Source of the DNA: Flabesymbios commensalis
Lineage: Eukaryota > Annelida > Polychaeta > Terebellida > Flabelligeridae
NCBI GenBank assembly: GCA_964017125.1
Contig: OZ024902.1
Location: 54,975,245-55,039,244 of the forward strand
Reading direction: 5' to 3'
Length of the DNA: 64,000 nucleotides
Every line of letters starts with the position of its first letter. The stretch's first letter is position 1. Below are positions 11,668 through 23,080 of this stretch, piece by piece. The translations under genes and the position numbers were made by a program. The notes under the pieces are model-generated. The model was not told the DNA's origin and ran no database searches. It saw nothing but the letters and a program-made list of their open reading frames with translations.

Positions 11668-13268
11668 GTGACCAGTGTAGTAAGGATGGGTGTGTGACGA
11701 TACAGTAGGATGGGTGTGTAACCATTAGGATGGGTGTGTGGCCATTAGGATGAGTGCGTGACCAAAAGGATGCGTGTGTGACCACTTAGGATGGGTGTGT
11801 GACCAGGAGGATGGGTGTGTGATTAAAAAAATGGGTGCCTGACCAGGAGGATAGATGTGTGACCAGTAGGATGGATGTGTGACCATTAGGATGGGTGTGT
11901 GACCAGTCGAATCAGTGGGTGACCAGTAGGATGGGTGTTTGATCAGTAGGATGGGTGTGTGACCAATTAGATTGGTGTGTGACCAGTAGGATAGTTTGTG
12001 ACATGTAGGATAAGTGTAGTTTGTGACCAGTAGGGATATTTGTGACTATTAGGATTGGTGTGTGACCAAAGGATAGGTGCGTGACCAATTGGATTGGAGT
12101 GTGACCAGTAGGATAGGTGTGTGACCAGGAAGATGCGTGTGGGACCAGTAGGATGTCTGTGTGACCAGTTGAATCGGTGGGTGTCCAGTAGGATGGGTGT
12201 GTGACCAGTAGGATGGGTGTGTGACAAGGAGAATGGGTGTGTGACCAGTAGGATGGGTGTGTGCCTAGTAGGATGGGTGTGTGTCCAAGATAATGAGTGT
12301 GTGAGCAGTAGGATGAGTGTGCGACCAGTATGATGGATGTGTGACCACATATGGCATGGGTATGTGACCAGTAGGATGGGTGTGTGACCATTAGGATGGA
12401 TGTGTGACCATTAGAATGGGTGTGTGACCAGTATATTGGGTGTGTGACCAGGAGGATGTGTGTGGGACCAGTAGGATGTCTGTGTGACCAATAGGATGTG
12501 TGTGTGACCAGGAGGATGGGTGTGTAACCAGTAGGATGAGTATGTGACCAGTGGGATGGATGCGGGACCAACAGGATAGGTGTGTGACCAGTAGAATAAT
12601 GTGTGACCAGTAGGATGGGTGTGTGACCAGTAGGATGGGTATGTGCCCAGTAGGATGGGTGTTTGCCCAGTAGGATCCAGAGTGTGTGACCAGGAGGATG
12701 CGTGTGGGACCAGTAGGATGTCTGTGTGACCAATAGGATGTGTGTGTGACCAGGAGGATGGGTGTGTGACCAGTAGGATGAGTATGTGACCAGTAGGATG
12801 GGTGTGTGACCAAGAGGATGGGTGTGTGACCAGTAGGATGGGTGTTTGCCCAGTAGGATGGGTGTGTGACTAGTTGGATGGGTGTGTGCCCAGTAGAATG
12901 GGTGTGTGACCAAGAGAATGGGTGTGTGACCAGTAGAATGGGTGTGTGACCAGTAGGATGGGTGTGTGACCAAGATAATGGGCGTGTGACCAGTAGGATG
13001 GGTGTGTGACAAGTAGGATGGGTGTGTGCTCAGTAGGATGTGTGTGTGCCCAGTAGGATGGGTGTGGGACCAAAATAATGGAGTGTAAGCAGGAGGATGA
13101 GTGTGTGACCAGTATGATGGATGTGTGACCACATATGTGATGGGTATGTGACCAGTAGGATGGGTGTGTGACCAACAGGATGGGTGTGTGAGTGGTAGGA
13201 TATTGTGTGACCAGTAGGATGAGTGTGACCAATAGGATCTGTGTTTGACCAGAGGATGGGTGTGTGAA
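11668..13268. repeat. Minisatellite, ~20-bp unit, second block
   Basis: Continuation of the GGATGGGTGTGTGACCAGTA array on the other side of the hAT-like element. It supports the longest open frame in the window (495 codons, - strand, 11912-13399), composed almost wholly of the 20-residue period, which is an artefact of the repeat. Two higher-order duplicated segments are visible: CAGGAGGATGCGTGTGGGAC followed by TCTGTGTGACC-type units occurs near 12125, 12455 and 12690. Confidence 0.95.
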
Positions 13269-13581
13269 CCCCAACCCCCAATAGGCCTAAATCCAGCACT
13301 GCTACTTGAACGAGGCTTAATACAATGTATTGAGACAGTGGGACAGATTCGCCCAGTGGTGTGCGAACCTGCCCCTAGTGTGGGGGCAGGTTCACACACC
13401 GAAGGCTAAAAAATGTTTTGCCTCTAGTTCTCTTTATTTCCCCAAATAAAATGTTTGTTGTGTTTGATTACAAATAATGCTATAATAATATTATGATACA
13501 GTTGCTATTCAATTCAACTCAGTGGATTAATCAGAAATATGAAGCCGATTGCCCTAGATGTGCGAACCTGCCCCACTCTCC

Positions 13582-14382
13582 TCCACTAGTTATAGAAAAT
13601 GAACATCGACATCAGAATATTATAACTATCGAACGAATAAAGAAACTTATAAAAACTGAAGTGACACAGTAAACTTATTGTACTGTCCCTCAACTGGAAC
13701 ATAGGCCTATGTAGGTCATGACTGTAGCCCAGCCAAGAAAATCAATACTAGATCTAGTCTAGGTCATGTAGGTGATGTCTCCCTGTCCTCAACTACCACA
13801 AATGAAAGCCGCGTGTTTATTCGCTAAAAAACGAGGTCATTCTGTGTAACCCAATCAGAATCGAGTTTCCAAGAAGGTCGGGAAGCACCAGGCATGCCAG
13901 GGAGATTTGCCGCCATGGTCTCAAGATATCTGTGAAGGTCGTGTTTTGGGGATAATTCATCACTGAAATACTTGATTTGTAGTTTGAGAGTCATATGGGT
14001 GCAAATAAAAAATAAAATATATAACGAATTTAAGAGCACATAATAATAAAAACAGTTCGCCGTAATGTATATGCCATTTTTCACAACAATTTTTTAAATA
14101 AAAAGTAACCATGACAACATTTTATGACGAAAGAAACTTATAAACTTTATTATTATGATGTTATAATGGTACGTCCATTATGACAAACTTCCTATTGAAT
14201 TGTCCCAAGCCATTATAAATGTAAAAACTGAGGCAGAAATCTTATAAAAAAAATAGGGCAATATCTTATAAATAGTGAACTGAACACATTTTTCCCTTAT
14301 AAAAAGTGAACAGTGAGGCCAAAAAATTGGTAAAATGTGAACTGGGAATAATCCATAATTTCCAGGACCCATGTGCACCCCT
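13582..14382. other. Right flank of the outer TIR element, no gene
   Basis: AT-rich DNA belonging to the 6.6-kb element. GGTCATGTAGGTGATG words near 13764 recall the CTACATGACG repeat at 840-1770. No coding sequence recognised. Confidence 0.5.
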
Positions 14383-15240
14383 AATTACGTGTTAAAATAC
14401 CAACTTAAAGCTCTCTTGTGCATTTGTCAATGATCAGACACAAAATATTTTACATCCATGTGAAGGCCTGTGCCAGTAGCTTTCTATTGATCTCAAATAT
14501 ATTGATATAGCTCAAAATTTGACTACTCAATGGGCAATAATGTGAGATATGGTCAATTTTCCCGAGGCTGAAGAAAAGCGAGCTAGTTTTATGTCCAACC
14601 AAAAAAGTGAGTAGGCTAATATGTTCACATGTTCAACTTATTTTTATTCCAAATGGATTATTTTAGGTCAACAATAGTTCTGGAACATGTTTGAATCAGA
14701 ACTAAACATTTATACTAGATCTATTCGAAGATCGGCTGAGAGAAAAGTATTTTGTCTATTTACTGTAAAAGTATGAAAAATGGGTAGGCTAATATTACAT
14801 GTTAATATACCAACTTAAAGCTATGTTGTGCATTTGTCATTGATCAGACACAAAATATTTTACATATGTTATTTTGTCATATGTGAGTTATAGTAAATAA
14901 TATAAAAATTATTTAAATAGGAAATTACCACTGTTTTAGAAGACAATCACTTCATATTTCAAATTGCGGTTTACGATTTTGACGGTACTAGTGTTTAAAG
15001 TTTTTACGGTACTTTTGGACAGGATGATTTTTGTAGGACGCGCTGATTCTGATCCCTGAGAAAATTTCAATAAAGGTGGGACTCTTGGATCGTATGGACC
15101 TTTCAACACAAATAAAAAAAACCTATATAATTTATGATGTGATACACGATTCTGATGATCTGAAATCATAATCCACTGTCACCTAATATGCAGAGTACTT
15201 TTTACAATAGGGCCTATCAACTGAGCTTATTTTTTTTCAT
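14383..15240 (+). repeat. Tandem ~250-bp repeat units (right half of the split unit, then an intact unit)
   Basis: 14,400-14,442 (ACCAACTTAAAGCT ... TGATCAGACACAAAATATT) recurs at 14,809-14,852, and the text at 14,635-14,785 recurs at 7,610-7,782. No gene is seen in the remainder to 15,240. Confidence 0.6.
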
Positions 15241-15244
15241 TTTT

Positions 15245-15515
15245 AGCCTGCCTTTTAATTTTATTTAAAAAGGTGGGCTACATAGCCTACATATTGCAAT
15301 TGAAGTTCGTCGGAGACGGTGTTAACATTTACTTGTTGGCGCGATAACTTGTTACTATAATGACCAGTTCTCGGACAAGTTCAATAATGGCTGAAAAATT
15401 CAAAATGGCTGATTTATTGCAAATTTTCACATTTTACGTCAATAATTCGACCTTGTGGGCGCGATAACTTTAGGTTCAATAATTACGGCGGGCTATTGTC
15501 AAGTGTACTCTTGTT
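15245..15515 (+). mobile_element. Modular repeat family A, short copy
   Basis: Begins AGCCTGCCTTTTAATTTTA and AAAAAGGTGGGCT, contains one to two degenerate modules (GGCGCGATAACTT ... TTCAATAATGGCTGAAAAAT ... AAATGGCTGATTTATTGC) and ends GGCGGGCTATTGTCAAGTG and CTCTTGTT. Same family as 29244-29836 and 32729-33936. Confidence 0.75.
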
Positions 15516-16174
15516 AAAAAATACACCCCATAAATTACAAAAATGGCATGTTACAAAGAGCTAGCAGCAGATTTTTACCACATTTATTACACTTGAATTG
15601 GATTTATAAAAGTGACATGAAAATGTCTGTCAACCCCCCCCCCCCCCTCCTGTCACATCTAGGCTTATCCCTCCATCACCCCACATCACCTTATGTGAAC
15701 TGTTTTACATTTCCTTTATGTCTAAATTGGTATGTAAATTCTATTGTGTTAAATCTATTAAATGATATATGTATTTAGCCTATAAAAAATATTCCTGGTC
15801 CTTATAAATTTGCCTAGTGCATTTTTTTATCATGATTACAATTTTTTTAATCAAAAATCATATTTGCCAAGTTTGGTGAAAGTAATAGAATCTCCCAACT
15901 ACCCATGTATAAATAAATTTGTTATCAAAATGTACTTATACAAGTAGCAGCAATAAACACGTATACTCAAACATTACCAGATTACATGTAACGGTATGCA
16001 TGTCAAATTACCTAGTGTTTATTTCATGTTAACTTATGGGAGGAGGACGGATGTGACATTCAGTTTCAGATTTTGTTGTGCTTTAACCATTACACATTCT
16101 TATATTCTATGATCATGATGATTATGATGATTTCTATAAGAACATTTCTCCGGCATGTCCAATGATGTGTCTAA
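15516..16174. other. Non-coding stretch
   Basis: AT-rich, with a C-run at 15637-15648. No gene or element boundary recognised. Confidence 0.4.
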
Positions 16175-16178
16175 TTAA

Positions 16179-16432
16179 CCCTTACACTGCTATGGGCGAC
16201 ACGATAAACCAAGCGCAGCCTGCCCCCTTTTTTTCTAATTTTTTTTTTTTTTTTACTTTTGTTTTGTGGTGTCTTTCTATTTGCGCTTTAAAGATATCTA
16301 ACTGACTGTTTTTGTAATATAATGGCTTTTAATATCAGTTGTTGATCATATGCTTTTTTGAAGAAAAAACGTGCCAGATATCACTTAGTGGGAAACCACA
16401 CATGCTGCAAATTTTATGCAGCAGTGTAAGGG
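16179..16432. mobile_element. TTAA-flanked MITE (254 bp)
   Basis: Perfect 13-bp inverted ends CCCTTACACTGCT / AGCAGTGTAAGGG, with TTAA directly outside both (16175-16178 and 16433-16436). TTAA insertion with CCC..GGG ends fits piggyBac-like non-autonomous elements. No protein encoded. Confidence 0.85.
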
Positions 16433-16436
16433 TTAA

Positions 16437-17640
16437 ATACATTTTTTATCTCATTTATAGATATTCAACCTGAGACTGAATATCAAGCACTAGCCTACTC
16501 CCAGTATCTTGCAAAGTATATAATTTCAAGCTGGCATCCAACAAGCTTGCTATACTACAAGATTAATTTGGTCTTTTTGGTTATTGAAAGAAATGTCCCA
16601 TTTTGGCATTTATCAGATGATGACATGATTTAAAATTTACATGCAACTGTACTTTGTCATTGCCTGTTTGATTTGTGCCTTTAAAACTTCAAAATTTTCT
16701 TCTTGTCATACAATATATCATGTAAATGTTTTTTCAGATCTTTAAATCGACCTCTACTACTAATATATGGCTTGATGGATTAAAACGCAACATGTGCAAT
16801 CTATGGTAATTGTTGTCTCCTGACCGATGACTAATACAGTGTCATAGATGTCATAGATTGTGTTTTTCTTTTGTCTTATTTTAGTTCTAATTCATATGAT
16901 AACATTACATCGTAACATGTATATCAAACTTAATATCAATAAATTCATATTAGATATATGTTTTTAAATCCCGAATATTTGCCTATGATCATACTGAAAT
17001 GAAGTTTAGGCCCCTATTTGATGTACCAGTATATTTATAAAATTTTGCATAATACCTGCTTTGTGGCTATTATATCTCAATATTAATATAATAATAATTT
17101 TAATAGATATCAGCTAAAATTGCACAAAAGGATAAAATAACAATTGCAATATATCTACCAGTAGGCTACTTAGTCTACTTTACTTCTGGTAATCTGAATA
17201 CAAAAAAACATTGAGCAATGGAAAAGGATGACAGTAAAAATAGGAAGTCACAGTTATATTTTATGTGCGTAAGTTTTATACAGGATTTTTTAAAGCGATT
17301 TTGTATTTGAAAACTATCTTGCCACATTGTCACCATAAATAGAAAAATTATTGTGTAAATTTAGAGCTGTTAACCATAAACTGCCGATTGAAGTTGGAAA
17401 GTATATAGTGGTCGCCCAAGATTTACTTGTAATTGTGATTTATGTAACATCGAGAACTGGGTGATAATTTAATTTTATCTTACAATGTCCAACCCTACAT
17501 GTATCATATAACGTAATAAACGTTATTACCTCTGTATTTGCAAAGAACTCTCCCTAGTTCTCTGGTATTTGTTAAAGTTCGAAATCATAAAATATTAAGT
17601 AAAGTGTGCTAAGCTAACATTCAGCCAATCAATCAGAGCT
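16437..17640. other. Non-coding stretch
   Basis: AT-rich DNA without recognisable genes, RNAs or repeat termini. Confidence 0.4.
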
Positions 17641-17649
17641 TGACTTGAG

Positions 17650-17960
17650 TTTTAGCGTTGTACCAACGCCGTAGGCCTACTGAAAATGGCAGGGAGGCCG
17701 GATCCGCGAGGCACTGGAATGTGGACGCGGCCCTCGGGCGATGTGCCTGGAATGTGATGCAGAGAGAGAGTAGGGTAGTGCGGCCTTTTGCCAGTCAGTG
17801 TCGTGCAGGCCGTCGACCCGGCCGCTGTCAGAAACGGCTAGTCACAGAGATTGAGACCTAAGACATTTTACAATAGTGTTTTAATAAATAAGACCGCCAC
17901 ATTCTATTATTATCATGTTTACTATCTATACGTCAGACTGAATCCTGTGAAATATGAATC
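17650..17960 (+). other. GC-rich island with a 67-codon open frame, possibly a LINE tail
   Basis: A short stretch (about 17,680-17,845) is much richer in G+C than its surroundings. One open frame reads ARHWNVDAALGRCAWNVMQ near its middle, and another GRPDPRGTGMWTRPSGD. These faintly recall the C-terminal RW..D....G..W.. pattern of some LINE polyproteins, and an AATAAA with AT-rich sequence follows near 17,960. The similarity is too weak to name it; it could equally be an unrelated relic. Confidence 0.2.
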
Positions 17961-19050
17961 ATGAATAAAGAATCTTGAAACTGTTGACTGATTATGTCGC
18001 TTAATCTGTTTGACTTGTATTTATTAATATAAAAATAAAATATTCCGATAGGTATTTTTATTCCGGTAGATATGATTATTCGGCACATGAGAGTAATCAA
18101 GTATAATATGCATATTTTATCAGATATTTCAAAACTTTGTCACAGTGCATTGAGAAGAGACTAAAATTTACCATATGGATGACAGTTTTACTGTTAGGAC
18201 TGATTTAATAAGAGAAAATGTTTACTTTGAACCTTGAGTAAAAATTGCATTACCTGACAAGGTAAATATTTTTAGTAGGAAGTTCCAAATATCCCATGTC
18301 TCACAAAATTAATGTCCATGTATTCCAAATAGCTGATGTGTCCTAAATGTCCCATGTGTTCCAAATGTCCCATGTGTCCCCCAAAAAGCACTACAAATTG
18401 TGACGGACAATATTTCTGGTTGCAATGGCAAATATAAATCACAGCTTTTTATTAACATTTATTACAAAAGCCATTGACACTACAACAATAAGCTATCAAC
18501 TGCGAAGGAGAGACATTTCTAGTTTTTTTAACAAAAAACGGCGACCATTTAGTTTGTTCTCACACATTAATCACACAACACTGCTATGGCCATCTGGTGA
18601 CTGCAACTGAAGCTACATATGTATACGTTTTACCCGGTGGAGTAAATAAAATATTTACCCGTGCGCATCATTTTTTCCAACTGATAAACCCATGTTACCA
18701 TCAGAAATTATTCATGACAATGACAAGACAGTTTGCGGTGCAAAAGTAACAATTTCAATAACAGGACATTAGATAATTCATGGTGCAACCAAAAGCGAAA
18801 TGTCTGATGACAAGACAGTGCTAGTGGTGGATCCCCCTTAGGGCTTACAGAGGGGGGGGGGGGTGCTGAAAGCCATATGAGACGATATATTTTCGGTCGG
18901 GAATTTTCACTGAACCCAGCTCCCTCTCCCCAACGCCTCGTACGTACCTGCATTATTTCATTTACAACATAACGCCTATAATGGTGCCATCACCGAAAGT
19001 TACACCCCCATCCATTAACAAAACAATTCATGGTGTCATCGTCACATGTT
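17961..19050. other. Non-coding stretch
   Basis: Contains a short tandem of CCCATGTGTTCCAAATGT-like units at about 18,290-18,385 and a G-run at 18,851-18,862. No gene recognised. Confidence 0.4.
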
Positions 19051-19054
19051 AGAT

Positions 19055-19196
19055 CAGCGTCAACCACTAGAGCCCACGCCCCTCCTGCGTGGCAGGCGGG
19101 CAGCGTCAACCACTAGAGCCCACACCCCTCCCTCCCTCCCGCGTGACAGGCGGGCATCGTTAACCATCAGAACCCACGCCCCCCCTGCTTGGCAGC
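19055..19196. repeat. GC-rich tandem repeat, three units of ~46-55 bp
   Basis: Three consecutive units of the form AGCGTCAACCACTAGAGCCC ... GGCAGGCGGGC; the second has an extra CCCTCCCTCCC and the third is diverged (ATCGTTAACCATCAGAACCC). No coding role apparent. Confidence 0.85.
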
Positions 19197-19660
19197 TCAC
19201 TTAGTTCAACAGTTGCTCGCTAGATGAAGTCGAAACGTCGAGTCGACGTGAAAACTTTGGTATTGAATAGACATTTGAGTCGAGTCGTGACCCGAAATAA
19301 ACGTCAAGTAATGTTAGTGACCAATGATAGAACAAGTATTGAATAGAAATGAAGCGATTTGAAAATAAAATAAAACATATTGAATTAAAGCTCAGATAGC
19401 TGAACAGTAGGCCCTATTAAAAAATCTATCGAGTAGTAATGAGAACAGTACTATCGTGCAAGAATGCATAAGTGTTGAGCAGTAACGCAATGTAGTCAGG
19501 CAGATGTGTAGCCTAACGATAGTGGGTTTATACATAGAAGCATGAAATTTGACACACATCTAGACCATTGCCCTAGTACTATTTTTAAACGTATTGCCAT
19601 CGAGAAAATGGTCTGTGTCAGCCCTGGCGATCATTTCCCAAAATGGCCGACAAAAAAGAA

Positions 19661-19832
19661 ACATTTGTCAATATCTTAGCCTCTAGTCCACTTAGAAACC
19701 TGATCTTGCATGGTGTCTAAACATACATTTTAAGGGCAAGGATTGTGATTGCAAACATGTATCTACAAGAGAAAAGCTAATTGTGGCAGCCATCTTGAAT
19801 ATAAGGCGACTCAGAAACTGAATATTCCCGTT
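19661..19832. repeat. Left terminal inverted repeat of the long-TIR element
   Basis: Reverse complement of 23388-23568; shared stretches include AGCTTTTCTCTTGTAG, TACATGTTTGCAAT, TGTATGTTTAGACACCA and GGTTTCTAAGTGGA (read on the complement). Confidence 0.85.
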
Positions 19833-21968
19833 TTCAATGTATGTTTAGTCCAAGATCATGTTACGAACTAGTGGCAGTGCATCTTTCATACTGTAGTGTG
19901 AGAGGCACACTTGAGTTATATATATAGTCAACACTAGCATCATTCGTCTGCAAAAGGCTGAATCAGCATAACAATTTGAATTGGTACGTTCGCCTCTACG
20001 GGTCACAGTCACGTCCTCCACACTGGCACAAAGCTGTGCACAACAGTGCAGCTTTTCTACAGGTACAACTGTCCCTGCACATTTCAAGTTTCCCGGATCA
20101 ACACCTAAGCAGTTACCCTGATAACATCGCAAGGCTCTGACACAGTGACCTCCATTTTTAAATGTTATAGTTCTAATACGATCAAAAGTTTACATCTGCT
20201 GAAAATAGCCTAGTTTTCATAGGCCTTTAAAATATTCGTCTCAATTTCATGACATCCGAGTTTTTTGGTAGGCAGCGCGAGTGTCGTTTTTACACAGCTG
20301 GCTGTGGAAACAAAATGGCGATCAGTGTGACTGGGCCTCGCGCAGTAGTTAGGCGGCCCAGTCACACCGGGTACTAAGCAGTTCCCTTGATGAACTACTT
20401 GCTTCAGAGAGAGTGGTCCACAGAGGCTTCCAGTCTATCGGGTCTGTCTACCCCAGTCCTCAGGAGATGGCAGCTTGGGGGCCACTTCAGTTGCATTACC
20501 TCAGCAGTGCCTCCCTTGGTACACGACGGGCCCTCTTGATATGTTGGACCAGGGCTTCTTATGTTAGTGGAATGGTCTCCATGATCCTACCTCTCTTTCT
20601 GAATAACTCCTGTCTGGCTTCATCAATGTCCACCAAGTCGCTCTTTCGATCATACAAGAGGATGGCGAAACGCTCCAGAACAGCCACATTCTCAGATCTG
20701 TTAGTTGTTCTGGTCCAAAAGCTTTCCAGGTATCCTATGCTGTCTTCTTGCCCTTGGTGGCGAAGGTTGACACCGTGTCACAACCAGTGTAGGTATGAAA
20801 TAATATAGGCTCCGCTCGGACTCGCTCATGGGCCTTTTCCAAATGCTAGCCACATCTTTTGGATGTTGAGCTTAGCTGCTCCTGCCACAGCTAGGACGAC
20901 GACATCAGTGTCCACTGTACGCGAAAGGGCATTATTGTAGCCCTCATCTACAGCATCTGCTAGGTGCAGGATCATTCGCGTAGCTGCTTCCCCATGGTTG
21001 CAAGGGGCTAGGCGGATGGTATCCCTTGGGATGTTCATTAGGACATCTTCACCACCAGTAGTGACACTTGATTTTCGGCCTCTAGGCGTTAGATGTGCTT
21101 TGCCAAGTAGGTGAACAGCTCCACTTTGTTTGCATCGACCCGCGGCCCCGTCTGCCCTTCTTCGGACACCCTTCTCACGATTGGCTTCGGTTTGAGACTT
21201 TAGACTGTTTTCTTTGTACTGATCCCAGACGATGTCAGCCCAACATGCTTGCTGTAGCTGCTCTGAATGTAGGGACAAATGACCTTCAGTGCATATTCGT
21301 CAAATGTCTTGTCATCAACTGGCTTCAGGTACTTGACCACTACAGCACCACCAATAACGATACCATCAATCTCTGGTGCATCATGTCTAACGTCTCTGAC
21401 AGTGCAGCTCTTCAGGCATCCCATGAGATCAGCTTTTGCTCCCAATCTGAGCTTGACAAGCTGAGATAAAGATGGTGGGCACGGCTGGTTTTCATGGTTG
21501 AATAAGTCTTTTTAATATTACCATCCCGTGTCTGGCAGGTAATGTAGATCCTTGAGACGAGTGAGCAGTCATTCTTCAGGGAGGAGATTTGCAGACTGTC
21601 TTTGAACTTTTCTCTTTGAGGTGGTCGGCTGAAAAAGGGCGAGTTTGTTCTTTTGATGGGTTCGGACAAGGGTGTTGAGCCATCCAGGAGTCGATTAGTC
21701 ACGAAGGCCTGATACTGTTGCTGACAAAACTCTTCAGCATGACCAACTGCAGACACAACAACTGGGTCCTTGATATCTCTAGTCTCAGCAAGTTGCCCAT
21801 CTCTTCCATCATTTCCACCAGGTTTGTGACATGCTGTCCAAATGACACCTGGACACTCTTGGTTTGTTCATGATGCCGTGTCACCTGTGATTTGTTGTGT
21901 TTTGTTTCCAGTGATGCTCACAAGTTCGAGACCAGACTCCACTCAGCGCCTGAGAGCGTCGAGGGATT

Positions 21969-22355
21969 CTGTATCTGTATATTACGTGGCAGTACGCACT
22001 ATTGTGCTATCGCGCCACGGGGGTAACTTAGCAAGGCCTGTTATCATTCATGATATCATTCATAGCCTTATGTGCATGCCAAGTACACCACATTGTGTAT
22101 TTTCTGGGGTTTCGCCGGATGGAAACTGCGCCTACGTCCATTGAGGTTCTTTCACGTCCAACTCAAAGTCAGGCAGACGAGCCATCTGATTTACGTGGTT
22201 CTCCGAGCCTCACGACACGACATCGCTGCACGATGTCCTAGTGTATACGGCACCTGGCAGTCCCAGGCGGTCACCCATCCAATTATGAACCGGGCGCGAC
22301 GTTGCTTAACTTCAGTGATCGAGCCGACACCGATGAGACAACGCCGTATTCCGTA
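21969..22355 (-). mobile_element. SINE with a 5S rRNA-derived head (~387 bp)
   Basis: Read on the - strand, the head (22355-22241) is a 5S rRNA homologue and is followed by about 270 bp of unrelated body. AGGGATT occurs directly outside both ends (21962-21968 and 22356-22362), a 7-bp target duplication. The insertion lies between the segments of the interrupted protein frame that read GGVGLTQ and LVSITGN, so it postdates that frame. 5S-headed SINEs are the SINE3 class; whether the body holds the Deu-type core I cannot tell. Confidence 0.8.
22241..22355 (-). ncRNA. 5S rRNA-like head with intact internal promoter elements
   Basis: The - strand reads GATCACTGAAGTTAAGCAAC, then GGATGGGTGACCGCCTGGGA and CCAGGTGCCGTATAC, matching the A box, intermediate element and C box region of animal 5S rRNA closely. 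The first 45 bases are more diverged (GTTGTCTCATCGGTGTCGG replaces the usual CCGGTTCTCGTCC region). Because it is joined to a SINE body and flanked by a short duplication, it is a retroposon head and not a ribosomal gene. Confidence 0.85.
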
Positions 22356-23080
22356 AGGGATTGGGTGAGTCCAACACCTCCACCATCACTTTTGACTGCA
22401 GCATTATTCTGCTCATGGGCCTGGTCTATTGCCATGGATCGGAGGAGAACACCCTGTTGGTCTTCAGAACTGTGAATTTAGCATTCTGGAACTCTGTTGC
22501 ACCTAAGGTGCATCTTTATCCAGCACTGAGCTTTGCGAGAAGTCGCTGGTCTTGAAGATATGAGGCACACTTCTTGCCCTTCTCGTTGAGATGGATGGTG
22601 GCTGTTTCATGCATTGGTTCTAATGTGACGTCTTCACCAGAAAAGCGCTCAACTTTTGTGGCCGGGCTATGTTGTTTTACGTTTATACTTCTGGGAATGA
22701 GATGATTCTGTGTTTGCACTTCTCGGAGCATGTCTCTTTTCTGCTCGTTCTAGCTTGGTGTTGTTGAATTTGGCATGGCAAAACGAGTGCCATTCACCGG
22801 GGCCATTCAGCCTCATGTTCCAGCAGAGTGGATGATATCCCTTTGCCCTCATCGAAGCGCCTCAGGTCGATTGGCATGGGCATGGCCAGCTCATTGAACC
22901 GCATGAGGTTTGCAGCCATGGCCAACATCAACGGCAGACCGTTTTGACTGAGCTGGGCAACGCAGTGTTTCTGGGTATACTTTCTGACACAAAATGCACA
23001 CTGGCGTCAGCTTTTATTGGTGTCTCTTCTGTTTGGGTTTGACAAATTGATATGTCTTGGACATGGTTGCACCTTGTTGA

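Larger units (their letters stand above)
8088..13581. mobile_element. TIR element with GGAGAGTGGGGCA ends and an internal minisatellite
   Basis: GGAGAGTGGGGCAGATCCGC at the left is matched, inverted, by GCGAACCTGCCCCACTCTCC at the right. Related words recur inside near both ends: GTGGGGCACGTCCGCAC and CAGACCTGCCCCAC (8111-8510), GTGCGAACCTGCCCC and GGGGGCAGGTTCACAC (13358-13400). The middle is the 20-bp minisatellite, interrupted by an hAT-like element. I found no convincing target duplication. No transposase frame. Confidence 0.65.
7783..14382. mobile_element. Outer TIR transposon (6.6 kb including nested insertions), target duplication AATTAC
   Basis: Perfect 15-bp inverted ends: AGGGGTGCACATGGG at 7783-7797 and CCCATGTGCACCCCT at 14368-14382. 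AATTAC lies directly outside both ends (7777-7782 and 14383-14388), and a nearby second copy of the flanking repeat supplies an unoccupied version of the site. The element's own sequence is only the outer parts (about 7783-8087 and 13582-14382), which are AT-rich and non-coding, with repeated TAAAAAACGAA words on the left. The rest is other elements. No transposase frame is visible. The terminal GGGGTGCAC resembles some hAT ends, but the duplication is 6 bp, so I leave the superfamily open. Confidence 0.8.
19900..23060 (-). pseudogene. Broken frame of an uncharacterised multicopy invertebrate protein family (HHEQTKS / THEADTR / GCDTVS)
   Basis: Fragments in N-to-C order on the - strand: cysteine-rich start (CAFCVRKYTQKHC, then WHSFCHAKFNNTKLERAEKR), KCASYLQDQRLLAKLSAG, SMAIDQAHEQNNAAVKSDGG, a 5S-headed SINE, then RHHEQTKSVQVSF with LVEMMEEMGN, SRIYITCQTRDGNI, VICPYIQSSYSKHV, WDQYKENSLKSQT, HGEAATRMILHLADAVDEGY, RTVDTDVVVLAVAGAAKLNI, TGCDTVSTFATKGKKTA, and a cysteine-rich end near 20,130-19,950. 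From memory this order matches a family common in cnidarian, mollusc and echinoderm genomes, annotated as uncharacterised. The E-A-D-T-R, D-T-D and G-C-D motifs are spaced as the acidic residues of PIN/FEN1/XPG nucleases; that link is my inference. The frame has multiple breaks and is not functional. Confidence 0.65.

Noticed and set aside
11912-13399. 495-codon open frame, the longest in the window
   Set aside because: It is the complement of the 20-bp minisatellite; the protein is a 20-residue period with frame-independent openness, not a gene. The same holds for the open frames at 8831-9961.
20413-20808. 131-codon + strand open frame
   Set aside because: The - strand of the same bases encodes GCDTVSTFATKGKKTA and neighbouring motifs of the broken family; the + frame is a shadow.
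22241-22355. A genuine 5S rRNA gene
   Set aside because: It is diverged in its first 45 bases, joined to a SINE body and bounded by a 7-bp duplication.
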